64,000 bases of DNA from Roseiarcus sp963813195 (lineage in GTDB: Bacteria > Pseudomonadota > Alphaproteobacteria > Rhizobiales > Beijerinckiaceae). Positions 1 to 9,935 of the stretch are shown here, one piece after another (position 1 is the first letter of the stretch; each line of letters begins with the position of its first letter). The position numbers were made by a program, and so were the translations under genes. The notes beneath the pieces were generated by a model that did no database searches, had not been told where the DNA came from, and saw only the letters and a list, made by a program, of their open reading frames with translations. The stretch lies in contig CAWEYC010000012.1 in the NCBI GenBank assembly GCA_963813195.1, positions 558,001 through 622,000 on the forward strand, written 5' to 3'.

Positions 1-632
1 ATCTCTATCAGTTGCATTCGGACGACGCCGCCACGCCGCTCGACGAGTCTCTCGAAGCGCTGGACGTGATCGTGAAGTCGGGCAGGGCGCGCTACGTCGG
101 CGTTTCCAATTTCCACGCTTATCGCGTGGCGAAGGCATTGGGGCGCGCCGACATCAAGGGCTTGGCCCGCGTCGTCTCGATTCAGCCGCGCTACAACCTG
201 CTGTTTCGACAAATCGAACGCGAGCTGTTGCCGCTGGCGTTGGAAGAGGGAGTGGGCGTGATCCCTTACAACCCGCTGGCGGGCGGCTTGCTCACGGGAA
301 AGTACAAGCCGGGCTCCGCGCCGACGCCGGGAACGCGCTTTACCCTCGGGACCGCGGCCGGAACCTACCAGGATCGCTACTGGAACGAGCGCGCCTTTGA
401 AACGGTGCAGCGCCTTGCGGGGCTTGCGCACGAGGCGGGAGTCTCCCTAACCACCCTGTCGGTCGCCTGGACGCTGGCGAACCCCGCCATAACGGCGCCG
501 TTGCTCGGCGCCAGCCGTCCCGATCAGCTCGACGATTCCCTCGCCGCCGCGAGCTATCTGCTCGATCCCAGCCTGAAGCAAAAGCTCGACGAAGTGACGC
601 TCGAGTATCGTCGCGGCGACGCGGCGCGCTGA
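1..632 (+). CDS. Aldo/keto reductase, C-terminal part (5' end outside window)
   Basis: The reading frame is open from the left edge, so the true start lies upstream. The visible 209 residues match the second half of an NADP-dependent aldo/keto reductase of the YajO/Tas or Kvbeta type. They begin in the LYQLHSDD strand. They continue through a SNFHAYRV segment, the QPRYNLL strand, the GVIPYNPLAGGLL segment and a late LGASRPDQLDDSL helix that normally contacts the cofactor. The catalytic Tyr and Lys would lie in the missing part. Such enzymes reduce aldehydes or ketones in the cytosol; the substrate cannot be told. It converges on the usg gene 15 bp downstream. Confidence 0.88.
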   Translation, partial: LYQLHSDDAATPLDESLEALDVIVKSGRARYVGVSNFHAYRVAKALGRADIKGLARVVSIQPRYNLLFRQIERELLPLALEEGVGVIPYNPLAGGLLTGKYKPGSAPTPGTRFTLGTAAGTYQDRYWNERAFETVQRLAGLAHEAGVSLTTLSVAWTLANPAITAPLLGASRPDQLDDSLAAASYLLDPSLKQKLDEVTLEYRRGDAAR

Positions 633-646
633 ACGCGCCGTCCCGC

Positions 647-916
647 TCAATTCAGACGAAACTCGCCATCGACCGCCGTGAACTCGGTTGGTCTGATCAG
701 GGCGACATGGGCGACGACGACGGAATGAAGGCCGCCGTCGAGTTCCCGCGTCCAGAAATCCAGGAACTTTCGCAGTTCGGGAAAGTGCGGATGGAGATCG
801 TATCGTTGCCAAATGAAATTCTGCAGCACAGCCGGATAATCGGGCATGCGGTAGAAGATATTGGCGGTGGTCAGCCCGAAGCCCTCGAGCTGGCGGCGGA
901 AATCCGGCGAGACCAT
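647..916 (-). CDS. usg: Usg family protein
   Basis: This 89-residue protein is full length for the Usg family, small alphaproteobacterial proteins named for a gene found near tryptophan genes. It has the family pattern throughout: an FRRQLEGFGLTTA start, IFYRMPDYP, then FPELRKFLDFW, and a C-terminal FTAVDGEF. The biochemical role of Usg is not established. The ATG is at the complement of 914-916. It is transcribed divergently from groES, with the CIRCE element about 95 bp away. No trp gene is visible here, so the usual neighbourhood is not informative. Confidence 0.88.
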   Translation of the reverse strand: MVSPDFRRQLEGFGLTTANIFYRMPDYPAVLQNFIWQRYDLHPHFPELRKFLDFWTRELDGGLHSVVVAHVALIRPTEFTAVDGEFRLN

Positions 917-1011
917 GGCGACCTTCCTGAGCGACGAATCGTTACAATGTTTGCAACTTCAACGATCATCCGCAAGAGGGGTATGGTGGATTTTACAGCA
1001 ATGTCAGTCTG

Positions 1012-1038
1012 TTAGCACTTATCGGCGCGAGTGCTGAT
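1012..1038 (+). promoter_or_regulatory. CIRCE element (HrcA operator) upstream of groES
   Basis: TTAGCACTT, a 9-bp spacer (1021-1029), then AGTGCTGAT. This is the 9-9-9 inverted repeat architecture of CIRCE (consensus TTAGCACTC-N9-GAGTGCTAA) with a few departures at the outer and inner ends of the arms. CIRCE is bound by the repressor HrcA, which controls groESL in many alphaproteobacteria. It sits about 104 bp upstream of the groES start, so heat-inducible, HrcA-controlled transcription of this operon is expected. Confidence 0.9.
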
Positions 1039-1141
1039 TTTTCTCCCACTCCTCTTGAACTGCAAAAACGCACTTCCCAATTGTGGGGTTCCGGAGCCGG
1101 CGGCTCCGGCGCCAAGGTTATTTTCAAAAGAGGAGGAACGC

Positions 1142-1459
1142 ATGAAGTTTCGCCCGCTGCACGATCGCGTGGTTGTCAAGCGCATCGACGCGGAAGAGAA
1201 GACCAAGGGCGGGATCATCATTCCCGACACCGCCAAGGAAAAGCCCCAGGAGGGGCAAGTCATCGCCGTAGGACCCGGCGGGCGCGACGAGAGCGGCAAA
1301 CTCGTCCCGATCGACATCAAGGTCGGCGACCGCATTCTGTTCGGCAAGTGGTCCGGGACCGAAATCAGGCTCGACGGCGAGGACCTTCTGATCATGAAGG
1401 AAAGCGACGTCATGGGGGTCATCGAAGGCGCTGCCGCCCCCGCCCGCAAGGCCGCCTAG
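1142..1459 (+). CDS. groES: Co-chaperonin GroES (Hsp10)
   Basis: This protein of 105 residues forms the heptameric lid of the GroEL folding chamber in the cytosol. It starts MKFRPLHDRVVVKR and contains the mobile loop EEKTKGGIIIPDTAKEKP and the GDRILFGKWSG segment, all diagnostic. The start is fixed by a strong Shine-Dalgarno AGGAGG at 1131-1136. An upstream extension of the frame to 1031 would overlap CIRCE and is rejected. It is the first gene of a groES-groEL operon with a 46-bp gap. The C-terminal tail GAAAPARKAA is slightly longer than in most GroES proteins. Confidence 0.97.
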   Translation: MKFRPLHDRVVVKRIDAEEKTKGGIIIPDTAKEKPQEGQVIAVGPGGRDESGKLVPIDIKVGDRILFGKWSGTEIRLDGEDLLIMKESDVMGVIEGAAAPARKAA

Positions 1460-1505
1460 TCCGGGGCCGACGACCCGTTCCCTCATGTCTACGGAGTGTG
1501 ACCCA

Positions 1506-3135
<1,630 letters not shown>

Positions 3136-3396
3136 GCGAGGTCGTCACTTAGTCGTAGACTCGTTATCGCGTAGCCAGATGCGGACCGCGGTCGTAGCGC
3201 GTCGCGGTCCGTCGAACTCCGCCCGCCCTTCCTGTCGACGAGGGCGTCGATGTTGGTTGTGAGCGGCCTCGAGAACGACCAGACATCGACCCCGATCCGC
3301 CTCTTTGCGGCAGCGCTCAACAAACTATGTGTGTAATTATCGGCCGCGATCGCAAAATAAAAGTAGAATATTTCAGTTAACTTTCTGATAAAGTCC

Positions 3397-3421
3397 GCAT
3401 TCCAATTCCGAACTGGAATGC
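3397..3421. promoter_or_regulatory. Inverted repeat overlapping the possible start of the FecR-domain gene
   Basis: A perfect 8-bp inverted repeat, GCATTCCA and TGGAATGC, with a 9-bp spacer. Its right arm covers the ATG at 3418. It lies in the 282-bp gap between groEL and the FecR-domain gene, just after a short AT-rich stretch around 3350-3390. It could be an operator or an mRNA hairpin masking the start. This is inference from symmetry only. Confidence 0.35.
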
Positions 3422-4533
3422 CTGTTATGCGAACAGGGGGCGGAGTAGAGCCGAGAAGCGTATCCGGGCCGCACCCTTATTGGGGCGGCGTCAATCGTGT
3501 GCTTCGCCGCCTTGAATTATTGATCGCCGCAATCACTTTGCTGCAAAGCGCGACACTTTTATACGCTGACCAGAATGTTGGCGGGGCGGAACTCATTGTC
3601 AATCAGGTCAGGGGCAACCTCGCGTCCGGAGGCGTTGTTCGCGTAACTCAAGGCGACAACGTTTTTCGAGATGAGGCTGTTCGAACGGACATCGACAGCA
3701 CTGCAAAAATAACGCTCCTCGACAGCACGAGCTTGTCGCTCGGACCGTCATCTTCGATCAAGATCGATCGTTTTGTGTACAGCGGCGCTGGCCAGCACGG
3801 AGCAATCGCTTTCAACTTCGTCAAGGGCGCGTTGCGTTTTGCGACCGGCAACGCCGACAAGGCCGCCTACATAATTACGACTCCCACTGCAACGTTAGGG
3901 GTGCGCGGCACCATTTTGAGGATCAGTTCGACGGCTGCCAAGACGACAGTCGTTCTCGAAGAAGGAGCTGCGATCGTCTGTACCCGGCGGGCCACGATTA
4001 AACAGTGCGCCGAACTAACCCAGCCGAATTCAGAAGCAGTTGTAACCGTAACCCAGGTCGCGGTGTCCGAAAGTTCGCCTAGCCCAGCTCCGGCCACGAA
4101 CGGTGGTGGGCTTGGAGGACGCGGCTCAACTGCCGCAAGTGCAGCGAGCAACGGCGGCGGCGCGGCCAGTGGCGGCGGTAGCACGGCAACGGGCTCCAGC
4201 GGCGGCGCGGCAACGAGCCCCAGCGGCGGCCTTGGAAACGATGGAGATGGCGGCGAAGGACGCGGAAACAGTGGCCACGGTCACGGTCGCGGCCATGGAA
4301 ACGATGGAGATGGCGGCGAAGGGCACGGAAACAGTGGCCACGGTCACGGCCATGGAAACGACGGAGATGGCGGCGAAGGACACGGAAACAGTGGCCATGG
4401 TCACGGCCATGGAAACGACGGAGATGGCGGCGAAGGAAACGGAAACAGTGGCCATGGTCACGGCCATGGAAACGATGGCGATGGCGGCGGAGGAAACGGA
4501 AACAGTGGTCACGGCCACGGTCACGGCCATTGA
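3418..4533 (+). CDS. FecR-domain exported protein with His/Gly/Asp-rich repeat tail
   Basis: This protein of 371 residues has a hydrophobic segment at about 31-50 (ELLIAAITLLQSATLLYA), likely a signal peptide, so the protein is probably periplasmic or envelope-bound. Residues about 60-170 form a FecR domain: LTVAQGDNVF-like strand, an LLDSTSLSLGPSSSIKID stretch, then TPTATLGVRGT, the typical closing motif. From about 220 the protein becomes Gly/Ser-rich, and from about 273 it consists of five copies of a roughly 19-residue unit rich in GNDGDGGEGHGNSGHGHGH. FecR-like domains of this type are commonly paired with CHASE2 cyclases, as here 131 bp downstream. The exact start is uncertain: ATG 3418, ATG 3427 or GTG near 3499 would all keep the signal segment. 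Confidence 0.8.
   Translation: MPVMRTGGGVEPRSVSGPHPYWGGVNRVLRRLELLIAAITLLQSATLLYADQNVGGAELIVNQVRGNLASGGVVRVTQGDNVFRDEAVRTDIDSTAKITLLDSTSLSLGPSSSIKIDRFVYSGAGQHGAIAFNFVKGALRFATGNADKAAYIITTPTATLGVRGTILRISSTAAKTTVVLEEGAAIVCTRRATIKQCAELTQPNSEAVVTVTQVAVSESSPSPAPATNGGGLGGRGSTAASAASNGGGAASGGGSTATGSSGGAATSPSGGLGNDGDGGEGRGNSGHGHGRGHGNDGDGGEGHGNSGHGHGHGNDGDGGEGHGNSGHGHGHGNDGDGGEGNGNSGHGHGHGNDGDGGGGNGNSGHGHGHGH
4234..4533 (+). repeat. Tandem 57-bp coding repeat (five units)
   Basis: Units begin at 4234, 4297, 4354, 4411 and 4468, each starting GGAAACGA. The first unit is 63 bp and the next ones 57 bp; the array ends with the stop codon of the FecR-domain gene. All length differences are multiples of three, so the repeat number can change without breaking the frame. 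Each unit encodes an acidic GNDGDGGEG part and a His-rich SGHGHGH part. Confidence 0.9.
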
Positions 4534-4664
4534 CCGGCGCAGTCGGCAAAGAACAATGTGATCGTTGAAATATCAGCACAATCGGTGGCGGGAGCGGGCA
4601 AGCCGCCGAAGGTCGACAGGATACTTGTGCGACAGCGCCGCGTGAAATACACCCGGGGGGAGCC

Positions 4665-6890
4665 GTGATCCGAAGTCTGAAAAAACTCGGCGTTTATCTC
4701 TTCGTGGTCGCGTTCGCTTACGTCGATATACTGTTCTTGGTGCTCATTTTCAGGCCAGTGCACTCGACTTTTCAGAACGTTTTATTTGACCAGTATGAGC
4801 GTTGGCATCCCCGAACGCGAAATCAAGACCTGGTCCGTACTGTCGAAATTGACGACGAATCGATCCGGCAATTCGGTCAATGGCCGTGGCCTCGCCGCAC
4901 CATGGCCAGGCTGGTCGAAACCTTGGGAAACGCCAATGCGGCCGCCATCTGTTTCGATGTCCTGTTTTCCGAGCCCGATCGAGCAGGTGTAAGCGATCCA
5001 GGTCCCGACAGTCCGGGCGCTCCGAATGTCGATATCGATAACGATGACCGCGGCGCCGCGAGCAGAGGGGACGAGGCGTTTGCCAAAGCGATCGTCGGCC
5101 GGCCGGTGGTTCTCGGCGGGCTGGTTACAAAGCGCGGCGGCGCGAAAGCAATTCCGGCCAAGGCCGGATTCGTTTTTGTCGGCGACGATCCGGTCGCCGG
5201 CATTCCTCAGTCGCAAGGCATGCTCATGCCAGTCAACAGTCTGGCGGAGAACGCAAGCGGCATAGGATTCGTCAATTGGCAAACCGACGCGGATCGGGTC
5301 GTTCGCCACGTGCCGTTACTGAGCGCAATCGATGGCCATTTGATCCCGAACTTGGCAATCGAGACCTTGCGCGTTGCACAAGGGGCTTCGACTTATATTA
5401 TCAAGTCGGCCAGCGCCAACAGGGAATTCTCCTTCGCTCCGAGCTTTGGCGTAATTGCAATAAAAGTCGGCGACGTGGTTATTCCAACCCATTCTGGAGG
5501 CGAGATTCGGGCCTATTTCGCGGAGGCGGATCCCCGCCTCATTGTGCCTGCGTGGAAGGTGTTGGATGAGAATTCCGACCTGTCCGACCTCAGCGGTAAG
5601 ATAGTCGTGGTTGGCGCGAGCGCTTCGATGATCTCGGATGTCGTTGCGACGCCACTTAACCCCTCCACGCCAGGGGTGGAAGCAGAGGCGCAGTTAATTG
5701 AACAAGTCATCGACGGCGCCGAATTGCTGCGCCCTGACTGGGCGTTCGGCGCCGAACTTCTCGCGACAACGATCGTGTCGCTCGGGTTGGTTGTCTCTCT
5801 CCCGGTGACTTCAGCTCTAAGCAGCGCGTTCGTCGGCGGTGGCGCCGTCGCGGTGATGACCGCGTCCAGCTGGCTGGCCTTCACTAGATTCGGTGTCCTG
5901 ATCGACCCGATTTCGCCTAGCGTGTTCTCTGGGGTAGTCTTTCTGGCCGGAGTCCTGGCGCTGTACGGTCAGAAACGACGCCAATTATCCGAGATGCAAT
6001 CGCTCTTTGGAAGGTTTGTTTCGTCGGCGGTCGTTACGAAATTGGCGGAGCATCCAGAGAGCGTGGAGTTGGGCGGCTTGCAACGCACGCTAACGGTTAT
6101 GCTGTGCGACCTGCGCTCGTTTACGGCGATATCGGAAGGTTTGTCGGCGGTCGAATTAACGAGTTTATTAAACGAATATCTGACGCCGATGACGAACGTC
6201 GTGCTTCAAAAAATGGGTACGATCGACAAGTACATGGGCGACGCGATCATGGCCTTCTGGAACGCGCCGCTCGATGATCTCGCGCACGCGGCCCACGCGG
6301 TGAGCGCTGCGCTCGAGATGCGGGCGACGCTCGAGCAACTCAATCAGCGGTGGGAGGAAAGGGCATCGAGAACAGGTCGCGCCTTTCGAAAGCTCAAGTT
6401 CGGCGTGGGTCTCAACACAGGCGAATGCTGCGTCGGCAACCTTGGTTCGACTCTGCGTTTCGATTATTCGGCGATCGGCGACGAAGTGAACATCGCCTCC
6501 CGTTTGGAGGGCGCCTGCAAGATATTCGACGTCGACATCATCGGCAGCGCAGCGACGCGCACCGAGACATTGGATTTTGCCTGGCTCGAGATTGATTTCG
6601 TGTTACTCAAGAACAAGTTGAGGCCGGTTGGGGTTTATGCGCTTGCAGGCGACCCCGCTCTCGCGGCGAGTCCGGAATTCATCGACCTCAATGAGCTTCA
6701 TGGAAAGATGCTTGCGGCCTACCGCAACAGGGACTTTGAAAGCGCGTGCGTCCTCGCGAGGGAGGCTCGCTCATTGGCGCCCGAATCGGTCAAGGGCCTC
6801 TATGCTTTCAACGAGCGCAGGTTTGCCAAACATTCGACAGAAGAGTTGGCTCCTGACTGGCGCCCGTTGATCGTGCTCGATGAAAAATAG
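4665..6890 (+). CDS. CHASE2 domain transmembrane adenylate/guanylate cyclase
   Basis: This membrane signalling enzyme has 741 residues. A transmembrane helix at about 8-30 is followed by an extracytoplasmic CHASE2 sensor domain (about 35-345, with VEIDDESIRQFGQWPWPR at its start). Three membrane segments follow at about 355-435, then a class III cyclase domain at about 465-640. Both metal-binding Asp residues are visible, in MLCDLRSFT and KYMGDAIMAFW. The substrate Lys (DKYMGD) and the Asp of AIGDEVNIASRLEG suggest ATP rather than GTP. The Asn and Arg of NIASRLE are the transition-state pair, so the domain looks active. The GTG start at 4665 follows a GGGGGGAG ribosome site. It probably forms an operon with the FecR-domain gene. 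Confidence 0.93.
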   Translation: MIRSLKKLGVYLFVVAFAYVDILFLVLIFRPVHSTFQNVLFDQYERWHPRTRNQDLVRTVEIDDESIRQFGQWPWPRRTMARLVETLGNANAAAICFDVLFSEPDRAGVSDPGPDSPGAPNVDIDNDDRGAASRGDEAFAKAIVGRPVVLGGLVTKRGGAKAIPAKAGFVFVGDDPVAGIPQSQGMLMPVNSLAENASGIGFVNWQTDADRVVRHVPLLSAIDGHLIPNLAIETLRVAQGASTYIIKSASANREFSFAPSFGVIAIKVGDVVIPTHSGGEIRAYFAEADPRLIVPAWKVLDENSDLSDLSGKIVVVGASASMISDVVATPLNPSTPGVEAEAQLIEQVIDGAELLRPDWAFGAELLATTIVSLGLVVSLPVTSALSSAFVGGGAVAVMTASSWLAFTRFGVLIDPISPSVFSGVVFLAGVLALYGQKRRQLSEMQSLFGRFVSSAVVTKLAEHPESVELGGLQRTLTVMLCDLRSFTAISEGLSAVELTSLLNEYLTPMTNVVLQKMGTIDKYMGDAIMAFWNAPLDDLAHAAHAVSAALEMRATLEQLNQRWEERASRTGRAFRKLKFGVGLNTGECCVGNLGSTLRFDYSAIGDEVNIASRLEGACKIFDVDIIGSAATRTETLDFAWLEIDFVLLKNKLRPVGVYALAGDPALAASPEFIDLNELHGKMLAAYRNRDFESACVLAREARSLAPESVKGLYAFNERRFAKHSTEELAPDWRPLIVLDEK

Positions 6891-6973
6891 GACTGGTTCT
6901 CGAAGCGAATATTCCAGCAAACGACGGCGCCGGCCGCCGAGCCCGCGCGGTCGTTTCTATTTGGGCGCCTCTT

Positions 6974-9259
6974 TTACGCCTTCAGGTCCTCCACGTTGAC
7001 CGGGAGGTTGCGTATGCGCTTGCCGGTGGCGGCGAAGACGGCGTTGCAGAGGGCCGGAATCACCGGCGGCAGCGCCGGTTCGCCGAGACCGGTCGGCGGA
7101 TGGTCCGTGATGAGGAAGTGCGCCTCGACGGGCGGCGCCTGATCCATCCGTAGCGGTTTCACAGTGTCGAAATTCGACTGGGTGACGCGGCCCTTCTCGA
7201 TGGTGACCGCCTGGCCGAGCGCCGCGCCCAGGCCGTCGAGCGCCGCGCCCTGCACCTGCGTTTGGGCGCCGCTCGGATTGACGATCTGGCGGCCGACGTC
7301 GCCGACCACCCAGACGTGGTCGAGCTTGATCTCGCCGGAGGTCGCGACCGTCGCCTGCACCACCTCGGCGAAATAGCCGAGATGGCTGAAATAGAAGGCG
7401 ATGCCCTTGCCGGTTCGCTCGGGAAGCGCGTCGCGATGCGCCCAGTCCGAGACCTCGGCGACACGCAGCAGCACGTCGCGCATGCGGCCGGTGTCGAAAT
7501 CGCGCAGCGGATCGGGCTTGCCCGTCGAGTTGACCAGCACCTTCCGGTCGCCCAGCAGCGCGAGCCGGAAGTCCAGCGGGTCGCGCCCCGCCTGATGCGC
7601 GAGCTCGTCGATGAAGGATTGAAAGACGAAACCGAGGGCATTGGAGCGCGGCGCGCGCAGGGGACCCGTGGGCACGCCGAGTTCCATCATCGACTGGCCG
7701 TATTCGAGGTTCGGCACGAGCAGCGCCGGGAATTCGTTGGCGTCGAGCGCCGCCGAATTGGCGAGCCGACCGTCCCGGCCGAAGGTCACGAAATGGTCGC
7801 TCAAAGCGACGAGCGACCCCGAGGAATCGAGCCCGCCCTTGAGGAAGTGGAATCCCGCCGGCCGGTAAAAGTCGTGCTGGATGTCGTCCTCGCGAGTCCA
7901 CAGCAGCTTGACCGGCGCGCCGACGCGCCGCGCGATCCAGGCCGCTTCGGCCATGAAGTCGCTGCGCAGGCGCCGCCCGAAACCGCCGCCGACGCGCGTC
8001 ATATTGACGGTGACGTTCGACTCGGGGATTCCGAGCGCCGCCGACACCAGTTTGGCCCCCGGTCCCGGATTCTGCGTCGGCGCCCACAGCGTGACCTTGC
8101 CGTCGGCGAAATGCGCGGTGCAGTTCTGCGGCTCGAGATTGATGTGAGCGAGGAAGGGATAGGAATACGCCGCCTCGACGACATGCGCCGCGCCTTGCAG
8201 CGCCGTGGCGACGTCCCCGTCGCGGCGCAGGAAGGACGCCGGGGTCGCCTGGCTGAGCTTCGTCGCGTCGCTGGCGAAGAGCGCGCTGCTCTGCGCCGCG
8301 GTCGGTCCCTCGTCCCATTTGACGTCGAGTTTTTCGCGCGCCTGGTTCGCCGCCCACCAGCTCTTGGCGACGATGGCGACGCCCTCGCTGGCGCCCTGCG
8401 GATCGTGGCCGCGGTTGATCTCGCTCGCGCGCACGATGAAGGCGTCGCGCACGCCGGGCAGCGCCTTGACCGCGTCGAGATTGGCCGAGGCGACGCTGCC
8501 GCCGAAGACGGGGCATTTCTGATAGACGGCGTAGAGCATGCCCGGCGCCGTGACATCGATGCCGAAGAGCGGTTGCCCGGTTACGATCTTCTCGTTGTCG
8601 ACGCCGTGGATCGGCTTGCCGATGATCCGGAACGTCTTGGGGTCCTTGAGCGTGACGCGGGTCAGGTCCGGCGCGGGGAGCGCCGCCGCCTTGGACGCGA
8701 GATCGCCATAGGAGAGCGAACGCTGGCTATTCCGATCGCGCACCACGCCGGGATCGGTGAAGCATTGAGAGACGGGGACGCCCCAAGTCTGCGCGGCGGC
8801 CTCGATCAGCATCTGCCGCCCGGCGGCGCCGACGCGGCGCAGCGGATCGTAGTTGAGGGGCGTCGCCATGCTGCCGCCGGCGAACTGGCGGCCGTACAGA
8901 GCCGCGTCGAGCCGCGCCTGCTCGATGCGCACGTCCTTCCAATCGACGTCGAGCTCCTCGGCGATGACCATCGGCAGCATCGTCTTGATGCCCTGACCGA
9001 CTTCCGGGTTCTTCGACATGATCGTCACGATGCCGTCGGGCGCGATGCGGATGAAGGCGTTGAGCGGCGCGGCCTCGGCGACGTCGTCGAGCGCCGTCGC
9101 GGCGTGCGCCTCGCCGGCAGCCGACGGCAGAATTGCGTGCAGCAGCAGGCCGCCGCCGGCGGCCAGGCTCGATTTCAGGAAAGCGCGGCGGGAGGCGAGC
9201 GGAGCGGGCGCTTCGGCGCGCTCTTGCGCGCCCATCGGGATCGGGGTCGCCATGTTCAT
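6974..9259 (-). CDS. Molybdopterin-binding aldehyde/isoquinoline oxidoreductase, large subunit
   Basis: This large subunit of 761 residues belongs to a xanthine-oxidase-family molybdenum hydroxylase of the IorB type. A twin-arginine signal is present (RRAFLK at residues 24-29, then a hydrophobic stretch), so the folded complex is likely exported to the periplasm. Family motifs include NPEVGQGIKTMLPMVIAEELD, the GGGFGRR cofactor loop, and LGEPALPPVIPALCNAVFAATG near the C-terminus. The ATG at 9259 overlaps the stop of the small subunit gene (ATGA), so the two are translationally coupled. No FAD subunit is present, which fits Ior-type enzymes that pass electrons to a cytochrome or azurin. The natural substrate (aldehyde or N-heterocycle) cannot be read from sequence. 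Confidence 0.9.
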   Translation of the reverse strand: MNMATPIPMGAQERAEAPAPLASRRAFLKSSLAAGGGLLLHAILPSAAGEAHAATALDDVAEAAPLNAFIRIAPDGIVTIMSKNPEVGQGIKTMLPMVIAEELDVDWKDVRIEQARLDAALYGRQFAGGSMATPLNYDPLRRVGAAGRQMLIEAAAQTWGVPVSQCFTDPGVVRDRNSQRSLSYGDLASKAAALPAPDLTRVTLKDPKTFRIIGKPIHGVDNEKIVTGQPLFGIDVTAPGMLYAVYQKCPVFGGSVASANLDAVKALPGVRDAFIVRASEINRGHDPQGASEGVAIVAKSWWAANQAREKLDVKWDEGPTAAQSSALFASDATKLSQATPASFLRRDGDVATALQGAAHVVEAAYSYPFLAHINLEPQNCTAHFADGKVTLWAPTQNPGPGAKLVSAALGIPESNVTVNMTRVGGGFGRRLRSDFMAEAAWIARRVGAPVKLLWTREDDIQHDFYRPAGFHFLKGGLDSSGSLVALSDHFVTFGRDGRLANSAALDANEFPALLVPNLEYGQSMMELGVPTGPLRAPRSNALGFVFQSFIDELAHQAGRDPLDFRLALLGDRKVLVNSTGKPDPLRDFDTGRMRDVLLRVAEVSDWAHRDALPERTGKGIAFYFSHLGYFAEVVQATVATSGEIKLDHVWVVGDVGRQIVNPSGAQTQVQGAALDGLGAALGQAVTIEKGRVTQSNFDTVKPLRMDQAPPVEAHFLITDHPPTGLGEPALPPVIPALCNAVFAATGKRIRNLPVNVEDLKA

Positions 9260-9735
9260 TTCGCCTCCGCCGTGCTCGCTTGCGCCGACGCCGCCTCTTT
9301 GATCGCGGCGCGGATGCGCAGATAGGTGCAGCAGCGGCAGACGTTGCCGCTCATCGCCTCGTCGATGTCGTGGTCGGTGGGATGCGGGGTCTTGGCGAGC
9401 AGCGCCGTCGCCGACATGATCTGCCCGGCTTGGCAATAGCCGCACTGCGGCACGTCGAGCGCCAGCCACGCGGCCTGCACCCTCTTGCCGACGGGGTTGG
9501 CGGCCATGCCTTCGATGGTCGAGACCGCGCTGGCGCCGACCGAAGAGATCGCCGTCAGACAGGCGCGCACCGGCTCGCCGTCGAGATGGACCGTGCACGC
9601 GCCGCAAAGCCCGGCGCCGCAGCCGAATTTGGTTCCCTTCAGATTGAGTTCGTCGCGTAGCGCCCAGAGAAGCGGCATGTCTCCGTCGACATCGACCGTT
9701 CGCTTCACGCCATTCAGTTGGATCGCATAAACCAT
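9256..9735 (-). CDS. (2Fe-2S)-binding small subunit of molybdenum hydroxylase
   Basis: This protein of 159 residues is full length for the IorA/CoxS family. The N-terminal plant-type ferredoxin cluster is formed by CGAGLCGAC and a later Cys (VRAC). The C-terminal helical domain holds the second [2Fe-2S] site with CGYCQAGQIM and GNVCRCCTYLRIR. It shuttles electrons from the molybdenum centre of the partner subunit. It is the first gene of a two-gene minus-strand operon and overlaps iorB-like by ATGA. It lacks its own signal peptide, consistent with hitch-hiking export with the Tat-tagged large subunit. Confidence 0.93.
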   Translation of the reverse strand: MVYAIQLNGVKRTVDVDGDMPLLWALRDELNLKGTKFGCGAGLCGACTVHLDGEPVRACLTAISSVGASAVSTIEGMAANPVGKRVQAAWLALDVPQCGYCQAGQIMSATALLAKTPHPTDHDIDEAMSGNVCRCCTYLRIRAAIKEAASAQASTAEAK

Positions 9736-9935
9736 CCCGCGCGCCTCATGCTCGCCATGTTGCTTCGCGCGCGGATCGTCGATCGAGCGATTTGCCGCGT
9801 TCCCCGCACGGCGCCGCTCTCACCGCATATCGATGGCGGCGCGCGCACAATTTGACAGCCGAATTGAGATGGCAGCGTGGCAGGCTTCAACACGCCTGCG
9901 TGAGGGCTCGTCAAAACTGCGAGAGGTCGCCGCGG

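Noticed and set aside
4234..4533. CRISPR-like array
   Set aside because: The repeat is contiguous, without unique spacers, in frame inside a coding sequence and made of 57-bp protein repeats.
7262..9325. Open frame of 687 codons on the plus strand opposite the molybdenum hydroxylase
   Set aside because: The product is Arg/Glu/Ala-rich and matches nothing, while the other strand encodes a well-conserved enzyme.
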